DNA of 64,000 nt from Craterilacuibacter sinensis (GCF_009831765.1 NZ_WSSB01000007.1:1-64000); one strand, 5' to 3'. Counted from the first letter of the stretch, positions 53,831 to 63,263 are shown. The notes: a model not told the origin generated them from the sequence alone. Made by a program: numbers and translations.

Positions 53831-54465
53831 TGTGCGGAGAACCAGATATCGCCATACCAGGCGCTGGCTTTGCCGCCGGCGTTGTCGGCATCGCTCATCA
53901 GCGCCACTGCGTCGATATGGTCAAAGTCTTCACCGAAGGCGGTTTTCAGGTCTTCGCGTACATTGCGCTTGTGCGCCACCCACTGCCCGGCCTTGGCATT
54001 GCCGCTGTCGACCGCCTGCAGCATGGCTTGGGAAACAAAGGCATTGGGCCAGCGGCTGCCGATGGGCTGGTTGCTGGACCAGACATAGTTCAGTGCGCGG
54101 CTGGACAGGCCGAAGGGGCCGCGTTCGTCCACCACATAGACCCGTGCCGGATAGTCATCGCCGCTCTTGCTTCTTTCGTTGACGCCGGCGTAGGTGTTGC
54201 TGATTTTCCAGCGCCAGTTAAGAAAAGGCGTCTTGGTGAGGTCAACCTTCATTTTGCGGAATTTGCCGGAAGCGCCGCCATCGGCGTCGGCGCGCAACAC
54301 GGTGGTATTGCCGTCCTGTACCAGCCGGTAGCGGGTTTCACCCTTGAAGCTTTTAGTGTCCCAGCCGGCGAGCGAGCCCTGGCTGAAGGCACCGGCCAGG
54401 GGCTCGGCCGCGAAAATGCTGCTGGCGGACAGTGCCAGCAGCCATGCAGGATTCAGTCTTTTCAT
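53827..54465 (-). CDS. DUF3047 exported protein
   Basis: A 212-residue protein with signal peptide (cleavage near FAA-E, about residue 20) and the DUF3047 domain: LNWRWKISNTYAG, GDDYPARVYVVDER, LNYVWSS and a C-terminal DADNAGGKASAWYGDI. The fold is expected to be a carbohydrate-binding-like jelly roll; function unknown. ATG 54465 begins the signal peptide. It overlaps both neighbours by 4 nt. Confidence 0.85.
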   Translation of the reverse strand: MKRLNPAWLLALSASSIFAAEPLAGAFSQGSLAGWDTKSFKGETRYRLVQDGNTTVLRADADGGASGKFRKMKVDLTKTPFLNWRWKISNTYAGVNERSKSGDDYPARVYVVDERGPFGLSSRALNYVWSSNQPIGSRWPNAFVSQAMLQAVDSGNAKAGQWVAHKRNVREDLKTAFGEDFDHIDAVALMSDADNAGGKASAWYGDIWFSAQ

Positions 54466-55079
54466 GGTTTGGTTCCGGTAAAACTGTGCCAGCCGGCGGC
54501 AAGCCGGCTCAGCGTGGTCAGCGCGCAAAGTGCGGCAAAGCCCCAGGCCAGCAGCGGGAAATAGGCGGGAAAGACACACATCAGGGCAAAGCAGGCCAGC
54601 GTCTCGCTGGCCTCGGTCAGTCCGCCCAGATAGTAAAAGCCCTTGTTGGGGTAAGTGGTGCTGTGGATGCGGCGCTTTTCCGCTATCACGGCAAAGGCAA
54701 GAAAGCTGGTGCCGGTACCGACAAAGGCGAAGATCAGCGTGGCGGCGGCCAGGGCATTACTGTCTGGCGCCGCCAGCGCAAAGGCAAACGGGATGGACGA
54801 ATAAAACAGGAAGTCCAGGCTGATATCGAGAAAAGCGCCGCGATCGGTCGGGGTGGTCAGGCGAGCCAGTGTGCCGTCCAGCCCGTCCAGCAGGCGCGAC
54901 AGCAAAATCAGCGCAAGGCCGCTTAAAAACCAGCGCTGGCTAATGGCCAGTGCCGCAAGCAAGCCGCAGGCAAAGGCGCTCAGGGTGACGGTATCGGCGT
55001 GGATGCGATGACGGCACAGGGTCCTGGCCATGGCGGCCAGAGGGCGGTGTAAAAGCGGTAGCAGCAGACGGTCAAGCAT
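54462..55079 (-). CDS. ynjF: CDP-alcohol phosphatidyltransferase (YnjF-like)
   Basis: A 205-residue inner-membrane enzyme with about six segments and the catalytic motif DG-x2-AR-x7-G-x3-D-x3-D (DGTLAR...GAFLDISLD, about residues 60-82), one residue short of the usual x8 spacing before Gly. It would transfer a phosphatidyl or similar group from a CDP-linked donor to an alcohol. E. coli ynjF sits in the same relation to ynjBCD. ATG 55079 is chosen by homology; it overlaps ynjD by 8 nt. Confidence 0.85.
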   Translation of the reverse strand: MLDRLLLPLLHRPLAAMARTLCRHRIHADTVTLSAFACGLLAALAISQRWFLSGLALILLSRLLDGLDGTLARLTTPTDRGAFLDISLDFLFYSSIPFAFALAAPDSNALAAATLIFAFVGTGTSFLAFAVIAEKRRIHSTTYPNKGFYYLGGLTEASETLACFALMCVFPAYFPLLAWGFAALCALTTLSRLAAGWHSFTGTKP

Positions 55080-55722
55080 CAGGCGCCTCCAGCTGGATGA
55101 TCCGGCCGCCGGCAGGTACATCGGCACTGTCATGGGTGACCAGCAGGGCCGGAATCGCGCGTGCCTGCAAATGGCGATAGACAAAGTCGCGCATGTCCTG
55201 ACGCAAGCGACTGTCCAGCCGCGAGAAGGGTTCGTCCAGCAACAGCATGGCAGGTTCGGCCAGCAGGGCGCGCATCAAGGCCACGCGCGCCGCCTGACCA
55301 CCGGAGAGGGTGGACGGCGCGCGTTTTTCCATGCCGCTAAGTTCCGCGTCTTTCAGCGCTGCCCTTACCGCGTTCTGGCGTGCCTGGCCGCGTACACTTG
55401 CCGGCAGGGCAAAGGCCAGGTTTTCGGCCACGCTCATATGCGGAAATAGCAGCGCGTCCTGAAACAACAGGCCGATGCGGCGTTGCTCTATCGGGATGCC
55501 GCTCAGGCTTTGCCCCGCCAGACGCCCCTGTCCGCTTTGGCGGATAGCGGGTGACAGGGTGCCGGCGATGGCTGCAAGCAGGCTGGACTTGCCGCAGCCG
55601 GAAGGGCCCATCAAGGTCAGGATTTCCCCCGGCGCCAGTGCAAGGCTAAGCGGGCCGATGGCTCGGCCATCGGGCAGGGTCAGGCAGAGCTTGTCCAGTT
55701 CAAACAGAGTGTTTTTCATCAT
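55072..55722 (-). CDS. ynjD: ABC transporter ATPase YnjD
   Basis: A 216-residue ABC ATPase: Walker A MGPSGCGKSSLL, signature LSGGQAARVA, Walker B MLLLDEPFSRLD and H-loop LVTHD. It is similar to ThiQ and E. coli YnjD. Two adjacent ATGs (55722, 55719). It overlaps ynjC by 23 nt. Confidence 0.9.
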   Translation of the reverse strand: MMKNTLFELDKLCLTLPDGRAIGPLSLALAPGEILTLMGPSGCGKSSLLAAIAGTLSPAIRQSGQGRLAGQSLSGIPIEQRRIGLLFQDALLFPHMSVAENLAFALPASVRGQARQNAVRAALKDAELSGMEKRAPSTLSGGQAARVALMRALLAEPAMLLLDEPFSRLDSRLRQDMRDFVYRHLQARAIPALLVTHDSADVPAGGRIIQLEAPDA

Positions 55723-57301
55723 CGGGCAATGTGCGTGCCAGCATAAAGGCGATCAGCGGTAATAAGGTCGTGAGCAGGGCATAGGCGGCCATCACGCGGC
55801 GATTGCCGCCGGAGGACAGCGCCACCGCTTCGGTGGTCAGGGTGGTGATGCGGCCGGCACCCAGATAAAGCGTGGGCAGGTATTGGGCAATGCTGACCGC
55901 GACACCGACGGCAGCAGCAGCAGCAATCGGGCGTGCCAGCATGGGCCATTTGACGCGCCAGCAGGCCTTCAGGCGCGTGTGCCCCAATGCGCGCGCAAGC
56001 ATCAGATAGCGCGCATCAAAACGCCGGTAGGCGGGCGCCAGCACAATCACCATATAGGGGAATACCCAGAATAACTGCGCCCAGGCGACGCTGAACACAC
56101 TGCCCTCCAGTTGCCAGGGGAGCGCCAGCCGGTACAGGCCGGCCACCAGCAAGACTTGCGGCAGGATAAGCGGTGCCAGTAGCAGGCTGCCCACGGCCGG
56201 ATGTTCTGTGCCGTACTCCAGCCACAATAGCGCCAGCAACAAGGCTGCCGATCCACTGAGTAGCGCCAGCGCCAGCGTGCTGAAAAGATGGGCGGCAAGG
56301 GTGTCGCCGCCATCTTGCCAGGCCGCGAGTGTCAGACTTTGCGGCCATGGCTCGGGAAACAGCCACAGGCCGGCAAACGACCATAGCAGGGTCAGCAGGA
56401 TGACTGCACCGTAGATCGCCAGCAAGCTGATGGCCAGCAAGCGCCCGCCAAACCCGGTTGTGCGTTGTCCGCGCTGGCCGTCGGGCCATCTGTGGCTCGC
56501 CTGCCATGCGCGCCACAACAAGGCAAAGAGCATCAGCAGCGCGCCGCTTAGTAGAGCCAATAGCCAGCTGCCGGCCATGGCCGGTGCCAGACGTGCCGGG
56601 TCGCCTTCCTGCAGCCATTGCCATAGCAGAACCGCCAGCGTAGGTGGCGTGCCCGGGCCTGCGATGATGGCCATATCGATGACGGTCAGGGAGTAAGCCA
56701 GTACCGCGCATAAGGGCCAGGCCAGGCGCGGCAGCAATTGCGGCAGAATGATCCAGCGCCAGATGTGCTTCGGGGCATAGCCCAGACTGGCGGCAACTTG
56801 TGTCTGATGGGCAAGCTCGCGGCGTGCGAGAAACAGTGCGATATTCCACAGCAAAAACGGCATTTCCTTAAGGCACAGAGCCAGCGCCAGCGCCAGCCCC
56901 AGCGGGTCGTTGACCGTGACCCAATCCGGCGCATCGACGGGAAAGCCGGCGATGGCGGCAAACAGACGCACCAGCATGCCGCCAGGTGCAATCAGAAAGA
57001 CCAGCCCGATGGCAAATGCCGCATGCGGCAAGGCCAGCATAGGTGAAAACAGCGCGCTTAAGCGTAGCCAGAGACGGCTGTGGTACAGGCTGCGCGCAAT
57101 CAGCAGCGCACCGCCTAGCGCCGCCGCGCTTCCCAAAAGCGCCGAAATCAGCGTGGCGCAGAGGGCGCTTGCAAACTGCGGGTCGGTAATCAGCGCGCTT
57201 AACGCCGCACCGGATAGGGCTGGCCATAGCGCCGCCAGCAGGGCGGCCAGCAGTGGCAGGGCAAACAGCAGGCCGACCAGTATCAGGGTCAATACGGGCA
57301 T
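55700..57301 (-). CDS. ynjC: ABC transporter permease YnjC
   Basis: A 533-residue duplicated permease with about twelve membrane segments and two binding-protein-dependent transport EAA loops (AASLGYAPKHIWRWIILPQLL; ARALGHTRLKACWRVKWPML, each near the 20-residue limit). Fused double permeases are typical of iron and thiamine ABC systems and of YnjC. It begins 3 nt after ynjB. Confidence 0.92.
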   Translation of the reverse strand: MPVLTLILVGLLFALPLLAALLAALWPALSGAALSALITDPQFASALCATLISALLGSAAALGGALLIARSLYHSRLWLRLSALFSPMLALPHAAFAIGLVFLIAPGGMLVRLFAAIAGFPVDAPDWVTVNDPLGLALALALCLKEMPFLLWNIALFLARRELAHQTQVAASLGYAPKHIWRWIILPQLLPRLAWPLCAVLAYSLTVIDMAIIAGPGTPPTLAVLLWQWLQEGDPARLAPAMAGSWLLALLSGALLMLFALLWRAWQASHRWPDGQRGQRTTGFGGRLLAISLLAIYGAVILLTLLWSFAGLWLFPEPWPQSLTLAAWQDGGDTLAAHLFSTLALALLSGSAALLLALLWLEYGTEHPAVGSLLLAPLILPQVLLVAGLYRLALPWQLEGSVFSVAWAQLFWVFPYMVIVLAPAYRRFDARYLMLARALGHTRLKACWRVKWPMLARPIAAAAAVGVAVSIAQYLPTLYLGAGRITTLTTEAVALSSGGNRRVMAAYALLTTLLPLIAFMLARTLPDDEKHSV

Positions 57302-57304
57302 GGC

Positions 57305-58486
57305 TCAGGTGCCGCCGGCCTTGCCGTAGCGGCGCAGCCATTCTTTTTCCAGCGCATCCACCCAGCTGGCGTGCGGTTCGGCCAGCGTCTTGACGCTGGC
57401 TGGCAGGCTGCCCGTAGCGCTTTGCCGCAAGGCCGCACCTTGCGCGGCCGGCAGCTTGGCCGGGTCCAGTACGCTAGGGTCGCCCCAGATGGCGACATCG
57501 GCCTTTTTGACTTGCGCCTCGGGCGAGAGCAGAAAATTGGCCAGCACCTTGGCACCGGCGGCCGATCTGGCATTAAACGGGATGGCGACAAAATGCACAT
57601 TGGCCAGCGTGCCGCCCTTGTGGCCATAGCTATAGGCGGTTTTGGGCAGGCGTTTGGCGGTGATGAGATTGGGTACTTCATTCGGGTTGAAGCTGATGCC
57701 CAGCAGCAGTTCGCCATCGGCCATCATCTGCAGCGTTTGCTCGCCTGAGGCGGCAAAGGCCTGACCCTTGCGCCACAGCAAGGGGTGGAGTTGATCAAGG
57801 TAGGCCCATAAGGCGCGGGTTTCGCGGGCAAAAACCGCAGCGGTGACCGGCTGTTGCAGCAGGGCCGGGTTGGGTGCCAGTTCCAGCAGCGCCTGTTTCA
57901 GGAAGCTGGTGCCGTGAAACTGTGGCGGTTTGGGGTAGCTGACCCGTCCCGGATGGGCCTTGGCAAAGGCCAGCAGGCTGGCCACGGAGTCTGGCGGCGC
58001 GGGAACACGGCTGCGATCGGCAATGAAAGTCAGCTGGGCGCCGCCCCATGGCGACTCCAGGCCCTGGGTGGGCTCGGCAAAGTCGCGCTCTACCGGCTTT
58101 TTCAAATCGACATAGCGCCAGTTGGGCAGGGTTCGGGCAAAGGGGGCCGACAACAGCGCCTGATTTTTCATGGCGCGGAAGTTTTCGCCATTGATCCAGA
58201 CCAGATCGACGCTGCCGCCTTGCGTGCGCCCGGCGGCTTTTTCTGCCGCGATGCGACGGATGACTTCGGCGGTGTCGGCGGTTTTGACATGTTTGACGCT
58301 GACGCCGTAGCGCTTTTGCGTCTCGTTGCCAGCCCAGGCGATATAGCGGTTAATCGCCTCGCTGCCGCCCCAGGCATTGAAATAGACGGTCTGGCCGCGC
58401 GCTTGCGCCAGGGTCTGGTCCCAGTTGGCACGGGCGGCGGGGCTGAGCAGGCTCAGTACCAGAGTGGCAAGTAGCGTGTATTTCAT
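57305..58486 (-). CDS. ynjB: ABC transporter substrate-binding protein YnjB
   Basis: A 393-residue periplasmic protein with signal peptide (cleavage near ARA-N, about residue 20), then FNAWGGSEAINRYIAW, the hallmark of the YnjB group of type II binding proteins. The ligand of YnjB is not established. It is in operon with ynjC, ynjD and ynjF as in E. coli, though ynjE (rhodanese) is absent and flavoprotein genes flank it. Confidence 0.92.
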   Translation of the reverse strand: MKYTLLATLVLSLLSPAARANWDQTLAQARGQTVYFNAWGGSEAINRYIAWAGNETQKRYGVSVKHVKTADTAEVIRRIAAEKAAGRTQGGSVDLVWINGENFRAMKNQALLSAPFARTLPNWRYVDLKKPVERDFAEPTQGLESPWGGAQLTFIADRSRVPAPPDSVASLLAFAKAHPGRVSYPKPPQFHGTSFLKQALLELAPNPALLQQPVTAAVFARETRALWAYLDQLHPLLWRKGQAFAASGEQTLQMMADGELLLGISFNPNEVPNLITAKRLPKTAYSYGHKGGTLANVHFVAIPFNARSAAGAKVLANFLLSPEAQVKKADVAIWGDPSVLDPAKLPAAQGAALRQSATGSLPASVKTLAEPHASWVDALEKEWLRRYGKAGGT

Positions 58487-58496
58487 GGCTGTCCTG

Positions 58497-60641
58497 TCAG
58501 AGCTGCGGGTTGTGGCAGGCGCGGCGCAGAAACCAGCGAGCCAGACGCAGCGCCCACGCCGGGGTATGGGCTTGCTGCCAGAGACCGGCGACGGCTTTGT
58601 TGCCCTCCATCCAGGTCGGGTAGCCGTGCACGGTGGCCAGCACCTTCTTCAGTCCCAGACCGTGTTTCATGGCCAGTGTCCACTCGGCCAGCATGTCGGC
58701 GGCGTGTTCGGCCACAATGCTCACCCCTAAAATGCGGTCGCTGCCCTTGGCGGTCAGCACCTTGATAAAGCCGTGATTGGCCTCGTCGGCAATGGCGCGA
58801 TCCAGCTCAGCCAGATCCAGACGGGTAGTTTCATAGGCGATGCCTTGTGCCTGCGCTTCGTTTTCGTTCAGGCCGATGCGAGCCGCTTCGGGTGAGGTAA
58901 ACACCGCCATCGGCACCAGACTATGGTCGCTTTTAAAGCGGCGCAGGCTCTGCAAGGCATTGGTCGCGGCGATCCACCCTTGTTGTGCCGCCATATGGGT
59001 GAACTGGTAGGGGCCGGCCACATCGCCACAGGCGAAGATGTGCGGCATGCGTGTTGCCAGCGTGTCGTCCAGTATCAGTTTGCCGTCTTCCAAGAGCCCC
59101 AGCTGTTCCAGCCCGAAACCGCTTAGCCGCGCCTTGCGTCCGGTGGCAAGCAAAACCTGATCAAACGCTACTGTGTGCGCCTGACCTTGCTGGCTGTAGC
59201 TCAGCTGCTTGTGGCCGTTGGCCTGGCTGAACTGATGGAGGGTGGCGTGACAGACGACATTCACCCCGTCCGCCTGCAGCGCCGCGCTGATGCTGCTTGC
59301 GGTGTCAATGTCGTCGCGCGGCAAGAGTTGCGCGCCGGCTTCAAGCAAGGTGACACGGCTACCCAGGCGGGCAAAGGCCTGCGACATTTCGCAGCCTATG
59401 GCGCCGCCGCCTATTACCAGCAAGTGGCCGGGCAGGGTGCTGAGCGACCATAGCGTTTCTGAAGTCAGCGGCTCGCAAGCGTCCAGCCCCGGTATGGACG
59501 GAATGGCCGGTGCGGCGCCGGTTGCGATAATGATGGCGCGCGTGTTGAGCGTGCGCTCGCCCACCTTGACCTGCCATGGCGAGATAATCTGCGCCTTGCC
59601 CTGTATGCATTCGACCCCCAGAGCCGTGTAGCGCTCGATCGAATCATGTGGCGCGACGCGTGCAATGACGCGCTTCACCCTCGCCATCACCTCGCTAAAC
59701 GGTGCTTGCAGGCTGCCGCTTAAGCCGTAATCGGCAGCGTGGCGCGCCTCGTGTGCCAGTCTGGCCGAGCGTATCAGGGCCTTGGAAGGAATGCAGCCGG
59801 TGTTGAGGCAGTCGCCCCCCATCTCGCGCGCTTCGATCAGTGCCACGCGCGCGCCGGCGGCTGCGGCGATATAGGAGGCAACCAGCCCAGCCGCGCCGCC
59901 GCCTATCACCACCAGATTGGTGTCGAACCGCTTGGGTTTGGTCCAATGGCGCAAGCGCGCCTGCCTGCGGTAGCGGCGCAGCAGCGCGCTGCTGGTTAAT
60001 GGCAGGATGGCCAGCAGAATGAAAGAGGCCAGCATCAGCGGCGACAGGATGCCCGATATGCTTTGCAGCGTGCCCAGTTGCTCCCCGGCATTGACATAGA
60101 CAAGGGTGGCCGGCAGCATGCCCAGCTGGCTGACCCAGGCATAGGTCGACACACGCATGCGGGTGAGCCCCATGACCAGATTAACGACGAAAAAGGGAAA
60201 GAGCGGAGCCAGACGCAGGCCGAACAGATAGCTTTTGCCTTCTTGCGAGATGCCGGCGTTGACTGTGCTCATGGTCTTGGCAAAACGGCGCTCGACACTG
60301 TCGCGCAGTAAATAGCGCGCCGATAAAAAGGCCAGAGTGGCCCCCAGTGTGCTGGCAAAGGAAATGATGAGGGTGCCGGCAGTCAGACCAAATAATGCGC
60401 CGCCCAGAAGGGTAAGCAAGGTCGCGCCGGGAAGCGACAGAGCGGTAGCCAGTACATAAAGCGCAAAGTAGATGGCCACGCCGGCAAAATAGTGGGCCTC
60501 TACGGCGCTGCGCCATTGTCCCAAATGTGCATGGATGCGCTCAAGACTTAGCCATTCGCTGCCGCCCAGTGCGAAAAATGCCGCGACCAGCGCACAAAGG
60601 GCCAGTATCAGTGCCAGACGTAAAAAAGCGTGTTTGCTCAT
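58497..60641 (-). CDS. TVP38/TMEM64-FAD oxidoreductase fusion protein
   Basis: A 714-residue protein. Residues 1-225 form a TVP38/TMEM64 (VTT/SNARE-associated, DedA-like) membrane domain with about six segments (GALFGLTAGTLIISFASTLG; GLRLAPLFPFFVVNLVMG). Residues 240-714 are a mercuric-reductase-like flavoprotein: FAD motif VVIGGGAAGLVAS, redox-active CLNTGC (Cys278/Cys283), NAD motif IGGGAIGCEM and YQFTHMAAQQ near the interface. The protein would couple a cytoplasmic disulfide/FAD centre to a membrane transporter or scramblase-like domain. It is the first gene of the ynj-type operon. Substrate unknown. Confidence 0.9.
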   Translation of the reverse strand: MSKHAFLRLALILALCALVAAFFALGGSEWLSLERIHAHLGQWRSAVEAHYFAGVAIYFALYVLATALSLPGATLLTLLGGALFGLTAGTLIISFASTLGATLAFLSARYLLRDSVERRFAKTMSTVNAGISQEGKSYLFGLRLAPLFPFFVVNLVMGLTRMRVSTYAWVSQLGMLPATLVYVNAGEQLGTLQSISGILSPLMLASFILLAILPLTSSALLRRYRRQARLRHWTKPKRFDTNLVVIGGGAAGLVASYIAAAAGARVALIEAREMGGDCLNTGCIPSKALIRSARLAHEARHAADYGLSGSLQAPFSEVMARVKRVIARVAPHDSIERYTALGVECIQGKAQIISPWQVKVGERTLNTRAIIIATGAAPAIPSIPGLDACEPLTSETLWSLSTLPGHLLVIGGGAIGCEMSQAFARLGSRVTLLEAGAQLLPRDDIDTASSISAALQADGVNVVCHATLHQFSQANGHKQLSYSQQGQAHTVAFDQVLLATGRKARLSGFGLEQLGLLEDGKLILDDTLATRMPHIFACGDVAGPYQFTHMAAQQGWIAATNALQSLRRFKSDHSLVPMAVFTSPEAARIGLNENEAQAQGIAYETTRLDLAELDRAIADEANHGFIKVLTAKGSDRILGVSIVAEHAADMLAEWTLAMKHGLGLKKVLATVHGYPTWMEGNKAVAGLWQQAHTPAWALRLARWFLRRACHNPQL

Positions 60642-60764
60642 GGCGCACTTGTCTTGCCGTAGGAGAGGGTCGGTATTTTAACCGCTAATCATGTGCAGCT
60701 GGTTTTTATCAGACCAATGGGGTTGGCATTCTGGGGGCGCTGCCTTCGATGGTGAAAAGCAGGC

Positions 60765-60799
60765 AAAAAAAGGGTGGCACAGGAAAATTCTGTGCCACC
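60765..60799 (-). terminator. Rho-independent terminator of the marC gene
   Basis: On the minus strand GGTGGCACAG and CTGTGCCACC pair around a 7-nt loop, followed by CTTTTTTT. Confidence 0.9.
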
Positions 60800-60805
60800 T
60801 GATGT

Positions 60806-61435
60806 TTAGCGGGCAAGCTGCGGAAACAGGCGGTAAACCCCGTCCACGATAATTTCTACCGATAGCGCGGCCAGGATCATACCCATGACCCGGTTGACAA
60901 TGTTGATACCTGTCTGGCCTAAGATGCGGCCGATGGGCGTTGCCAGTACCAGGGTGACATAGCAGGCGGCCGCCACCAGCAGACCGCTGATGATCAGCGC
61001 CAGCAGTTGCAGCCAGCCTTTGGCTGCGCTGGCGTAAATGATGACCGTCGACATTGTACCCGGTCCCATCATCAGCGGGATGGCCATAGGCACGACCGCG
61101 ATATTGGTTTTGGCTTCGGCTTCTTCGCGTTCTTGCTTGGTCGTCTTGGTGGGGGACGATTTGGCATTCATCAGCGAGATGGCGATCAGCATCAGCAGCA
61201 TGCCGCCGCCAACCTGGAATGAGCCGATGCTGATACCCAGAAATTTGAGCAGGGCATCGCCGACCAGGGCAAAAACGATCATCACGATGGCGACGGTCGA
61301 CGCCGTTGTTTTGGCAATGGATTTACGTTCTGCTTGTGACGAATTTGGGGTAAGGCTGATAAAAACAGGTATTGCACCCAGCGGATTAACCAATACGAGC
61401 AATGCGGTAAATATTTTAATGATTTCAAGTTCCAT
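60806..61435 (-). CDS. MarC-family integral membrane protein
   Basis: A 209-residue protein with six predicted membrane segments and MarC/YchE motifs (LLVLVNPLGAIPVFISL; AIPLMMGPGTMSTVI). Family function is unknown; it was once, wrongly, linked to antibiotic resistance. ATG 61435 fits homology; an earlier ATG (61447) is possible. Monocistronic with its own terminator. Confidence 0.88.
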   Translation of the reverse strand: MELEIIKIFTALLVLVNPLGAIPVFISLTPNSSQAERKSIAKTTASTVAIVMIVFALVGDALLKFLGISIGSFQVGGGMLLMLIAISLMNAKSSPTKTTKQEREEAEAKTNIAVVPMAIPLMMGPGTMSTVIIYASAAKGWLQLLALIISGLLVAAACYVTLVLATPIGRILGQTGINIVNRVMGMILAALSVEIIVDGVYRLFPQLAR

Positions 61436-61576
61436 GGCACGGATCATACCTCTGTCAGGTAGAAATCTCATTCAGACTAGGGACGAGAACAGACACGCTC
61501 GCGTCAATGCCTAAGCTTGTGAAGAAAAATAGCACGCCAAGCCTGATGGTTTTGGCTGGCATGGTTAGCATTCAAT

Positions 61577-61714
61577 ATGCTTAAAGTAGCAGGTTTTTGG
61601 GGGGCTGCCGTGCAAGAGGAGGGGCCGCAAATAAGCGCGGTGTCTGACGGGCATCAGGTGTTTACGTTAAAACGCAAGCTGAGCCTGATGCCGTTTGCGG
61701 GTGAAGGTGAGTAG
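61577..61714 (+). CDS. possible small protein, 45 residues
   Basis: An open frame from ATG 61577 to TAG 61714 in the gap between marC and the ArsC-like gene. There is no good Shine-Dalgarno and no family I recognise; it may be chance. Confidence 0.15.
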   Translation: MLKVAGFWGAAVQEEGPQISAVSDGHQVFTLKRKLSLMPFAGEGE

Positions 61715-61725
61715 CCGCCTGCGTG

Positions 61726-62076
61726 CTATCGCGTCAGGAGTTGCTTGTAATTGTCTTCGTTAAACCCGACCAGCAGCAGCGTGTCGTATTCAAGCACCGG
61801 GCGCTTGATCAGCGAGGGTTTTTCCATCATCAGCGTGATAGCTGCATCCGTGCTATCGGCGCGCGTTTTGTCATGCTCGCTCAGGGCGCGCCAGGTGGTG
61901 CCTTTGCGGTTGATCAAAATGGTCAGGTCCGTGCGCCCCAGCCAGCGTTTTAGGGTGGCCTCGTCAATGCCCTGTTTTTTAAAGTCGTGGAAACAGGCAT
62001 CGACTTGGTGTTCGGACAGCCACTGGCGGGCTTTTTTTACCGTGCTGCAATTAGGAATGCCGTAAAGGGTGATCAT
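61726..62076 (-). CDS. ArsC/Spx-family (YffB-like) reductase
   Basis: A 116-residue thioredoxin-fold protein starting MITLYGIPNCSTVKKARQWL with a single N-terminal Cys10, as in YffB-type ArsC relatives. It contains LINRKGTTWRAL and ends near RPVLEYDTLLLVGF. These proteins probably use glutathione; arsenate is not the proven substrate and no ars genes are close. It is 11 nt after pilU, so likely in operon. Confidence 0.88.
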   Translation of the reverse strand: MITLYGIPNCSTVKKARQWLSEHQVDACFHDFKKQGIDEATLKRWLGRTDLTILINRKGTTWRALSEHDKTRADSTDAAITLMMEKPSLIKRPVLEYDTLLLVGFNEDNYKQLLTR

Positions 62077-62087
62077 GGTGACTGGGC

Positions 62088-63227
62088 TTATTTAAGGGTA
62101 AAACCGGCAAAGTCCGGAAGATCGGGGCTGCTGGCTGGGGAGGGTGTTGGTCTGGGTGTTTTATTCTTTTCTGTGGAGTGGTTGATCAGCCAGTACAGAT
62201 TGGTAGGCGAGTCGGCATTTTTCATGGCTTCATCCAGGCTGATCTGCCCGGCATTGTAAAGTTTGAACAGTGATTGCTCGAAGGTCTGTGCACCATCGGA
62301 CATCGAAGCCTCGATGGCATCCTTGATTTTATCTACGTCACCATTGCGGATCAGCTCGGCAATGTGCGGCGTGTTGATAAGTAATTCGACGGCCGGTATC
62401 AGCTTGCCTTGTGGGGAAGGGGCCAGGCGTTGCGAAATGACGGCCTTGAGTGAGACCGAGAGATCCATCAGCAATGCTGTGCGCGACTCCGCCGGGAAAA
62501 AACTGATGATACGGTTGAGCATGTGATAACTATTGTTGGCATGCAGTGTGGTGATGCATAAATGGCCTGATTGGGCATAGTTGATGGCATGGGTTAATGT
62601 TTCTGCATCGCGGATCTCGCCTATCATCAGTACGTCAGGTGCTTCGCGCATTGCATTTTTCAATGCGGCAGTATACGAGTGGCTATCTATGCCGATTTCG
62701 CGCTGATTGATGATGGATTTCTGGTGGTTGAACAGAAACTCGACAGGGTCTTCGATTGTCAGGATGTGGCCGCTTTGCGTCTGGTTGCGCAGATTGAGCA
62801 TGGCTGCAACGGTCGAACTTTTCCCTGAGCCTGTTGCGCCGACGACGATAATCAGGCCGCGCTTGTGCCGGATCAGTTCCTGCAGCGTGGAGGGCAGGTT
62901 GAGTTCGTCAAGCGAGGGGATTTTGGGTGCGATGTGGCGGATAACCATTGCGACCGTGCCGCGCTGGCGGAAGATGTTGACGCGGAAATTGCCCAGTCCT
63001 TCGACCTGGCGGGCAAAGTTCATTTCCATCTCCCGTTCGAAATCTTCAATTTCACGCTCGTTCATCAGGCTGTATGCCAGATGCTGGACGTTTTCCGGGC
63101 TAAGCGGTTTGTCGTTGACCGGCCGTACTGTGCCGTCAATTTTGATCTGGACGGGTGCAAAACTGGTGTAGAAGGTGTCGCTGGCTTTTTTTTCGGCCAT
63201 CAACTTCAAGAAAGGCAGCATCAGCAT
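62088..63227 (-). CDS. pilU: type IV pilus retraction ATPase PilU
   Basis: A 379-residue PilT/PilU-type hexameric ATPase. Walker A GATGSGKSS (about residue 130), Asp box (IEDPVEF), Walker B (VLMIGEIRDAET) and His box (HLCITTLHANN) are present. Length and the Pro/Ser-rich C-terminal tail fit PilU rather than PilT (about 345). PilU assists PilT in pilus retraction. Its usual partner pilT is not the adjacent upstream gene here. Confidence 0.9.
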   Translation of the reverse strand: MLMLPFLKLMAEKKASDTFYTSFAPVQIKIDGTVRPVNDKPLSPENVQHLAYSLMNEREIEDFEREMEMNFARQVEGLGNFRVNIFRQRGTVAMVIRHIAPKIPSLDELNLPSTLQELIRHKRGLIIVVGATGSGKSSTVAAMLNLRNQTQSGHILTIEDPVEFLFNHQKSIINQREIGIDSHSYTAALKNAMREAPDVLMIGEIRDAETLTHAINYAQSGHLCITTLHANNSYHMLNRIISFFPAESRTALLMDLSVSLKAVISQRLAPSPQGKLIPAVELLINTPHIAELIRNGDVDKIKDAIEASMSDGAQTFEQSLFKLYNAGQISLDEAMKNADSPTNLYWLINHSTEKNKTPRPTPSPASSPDLPDFAGFTLK

Positions 63228-63263
63228 GGGTGAACTCCGGCTGCAGAGTGTGGCTGTTTCGAT

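Noticed and set aside
53827-54465. Alternative start 38 codons upstream for the DUF3047 gene (54579)
   Set aside because: The upstream codons lie in the CDP-alcohol phosphatidyltransferase gene, and the signal peptide begins at 54465.
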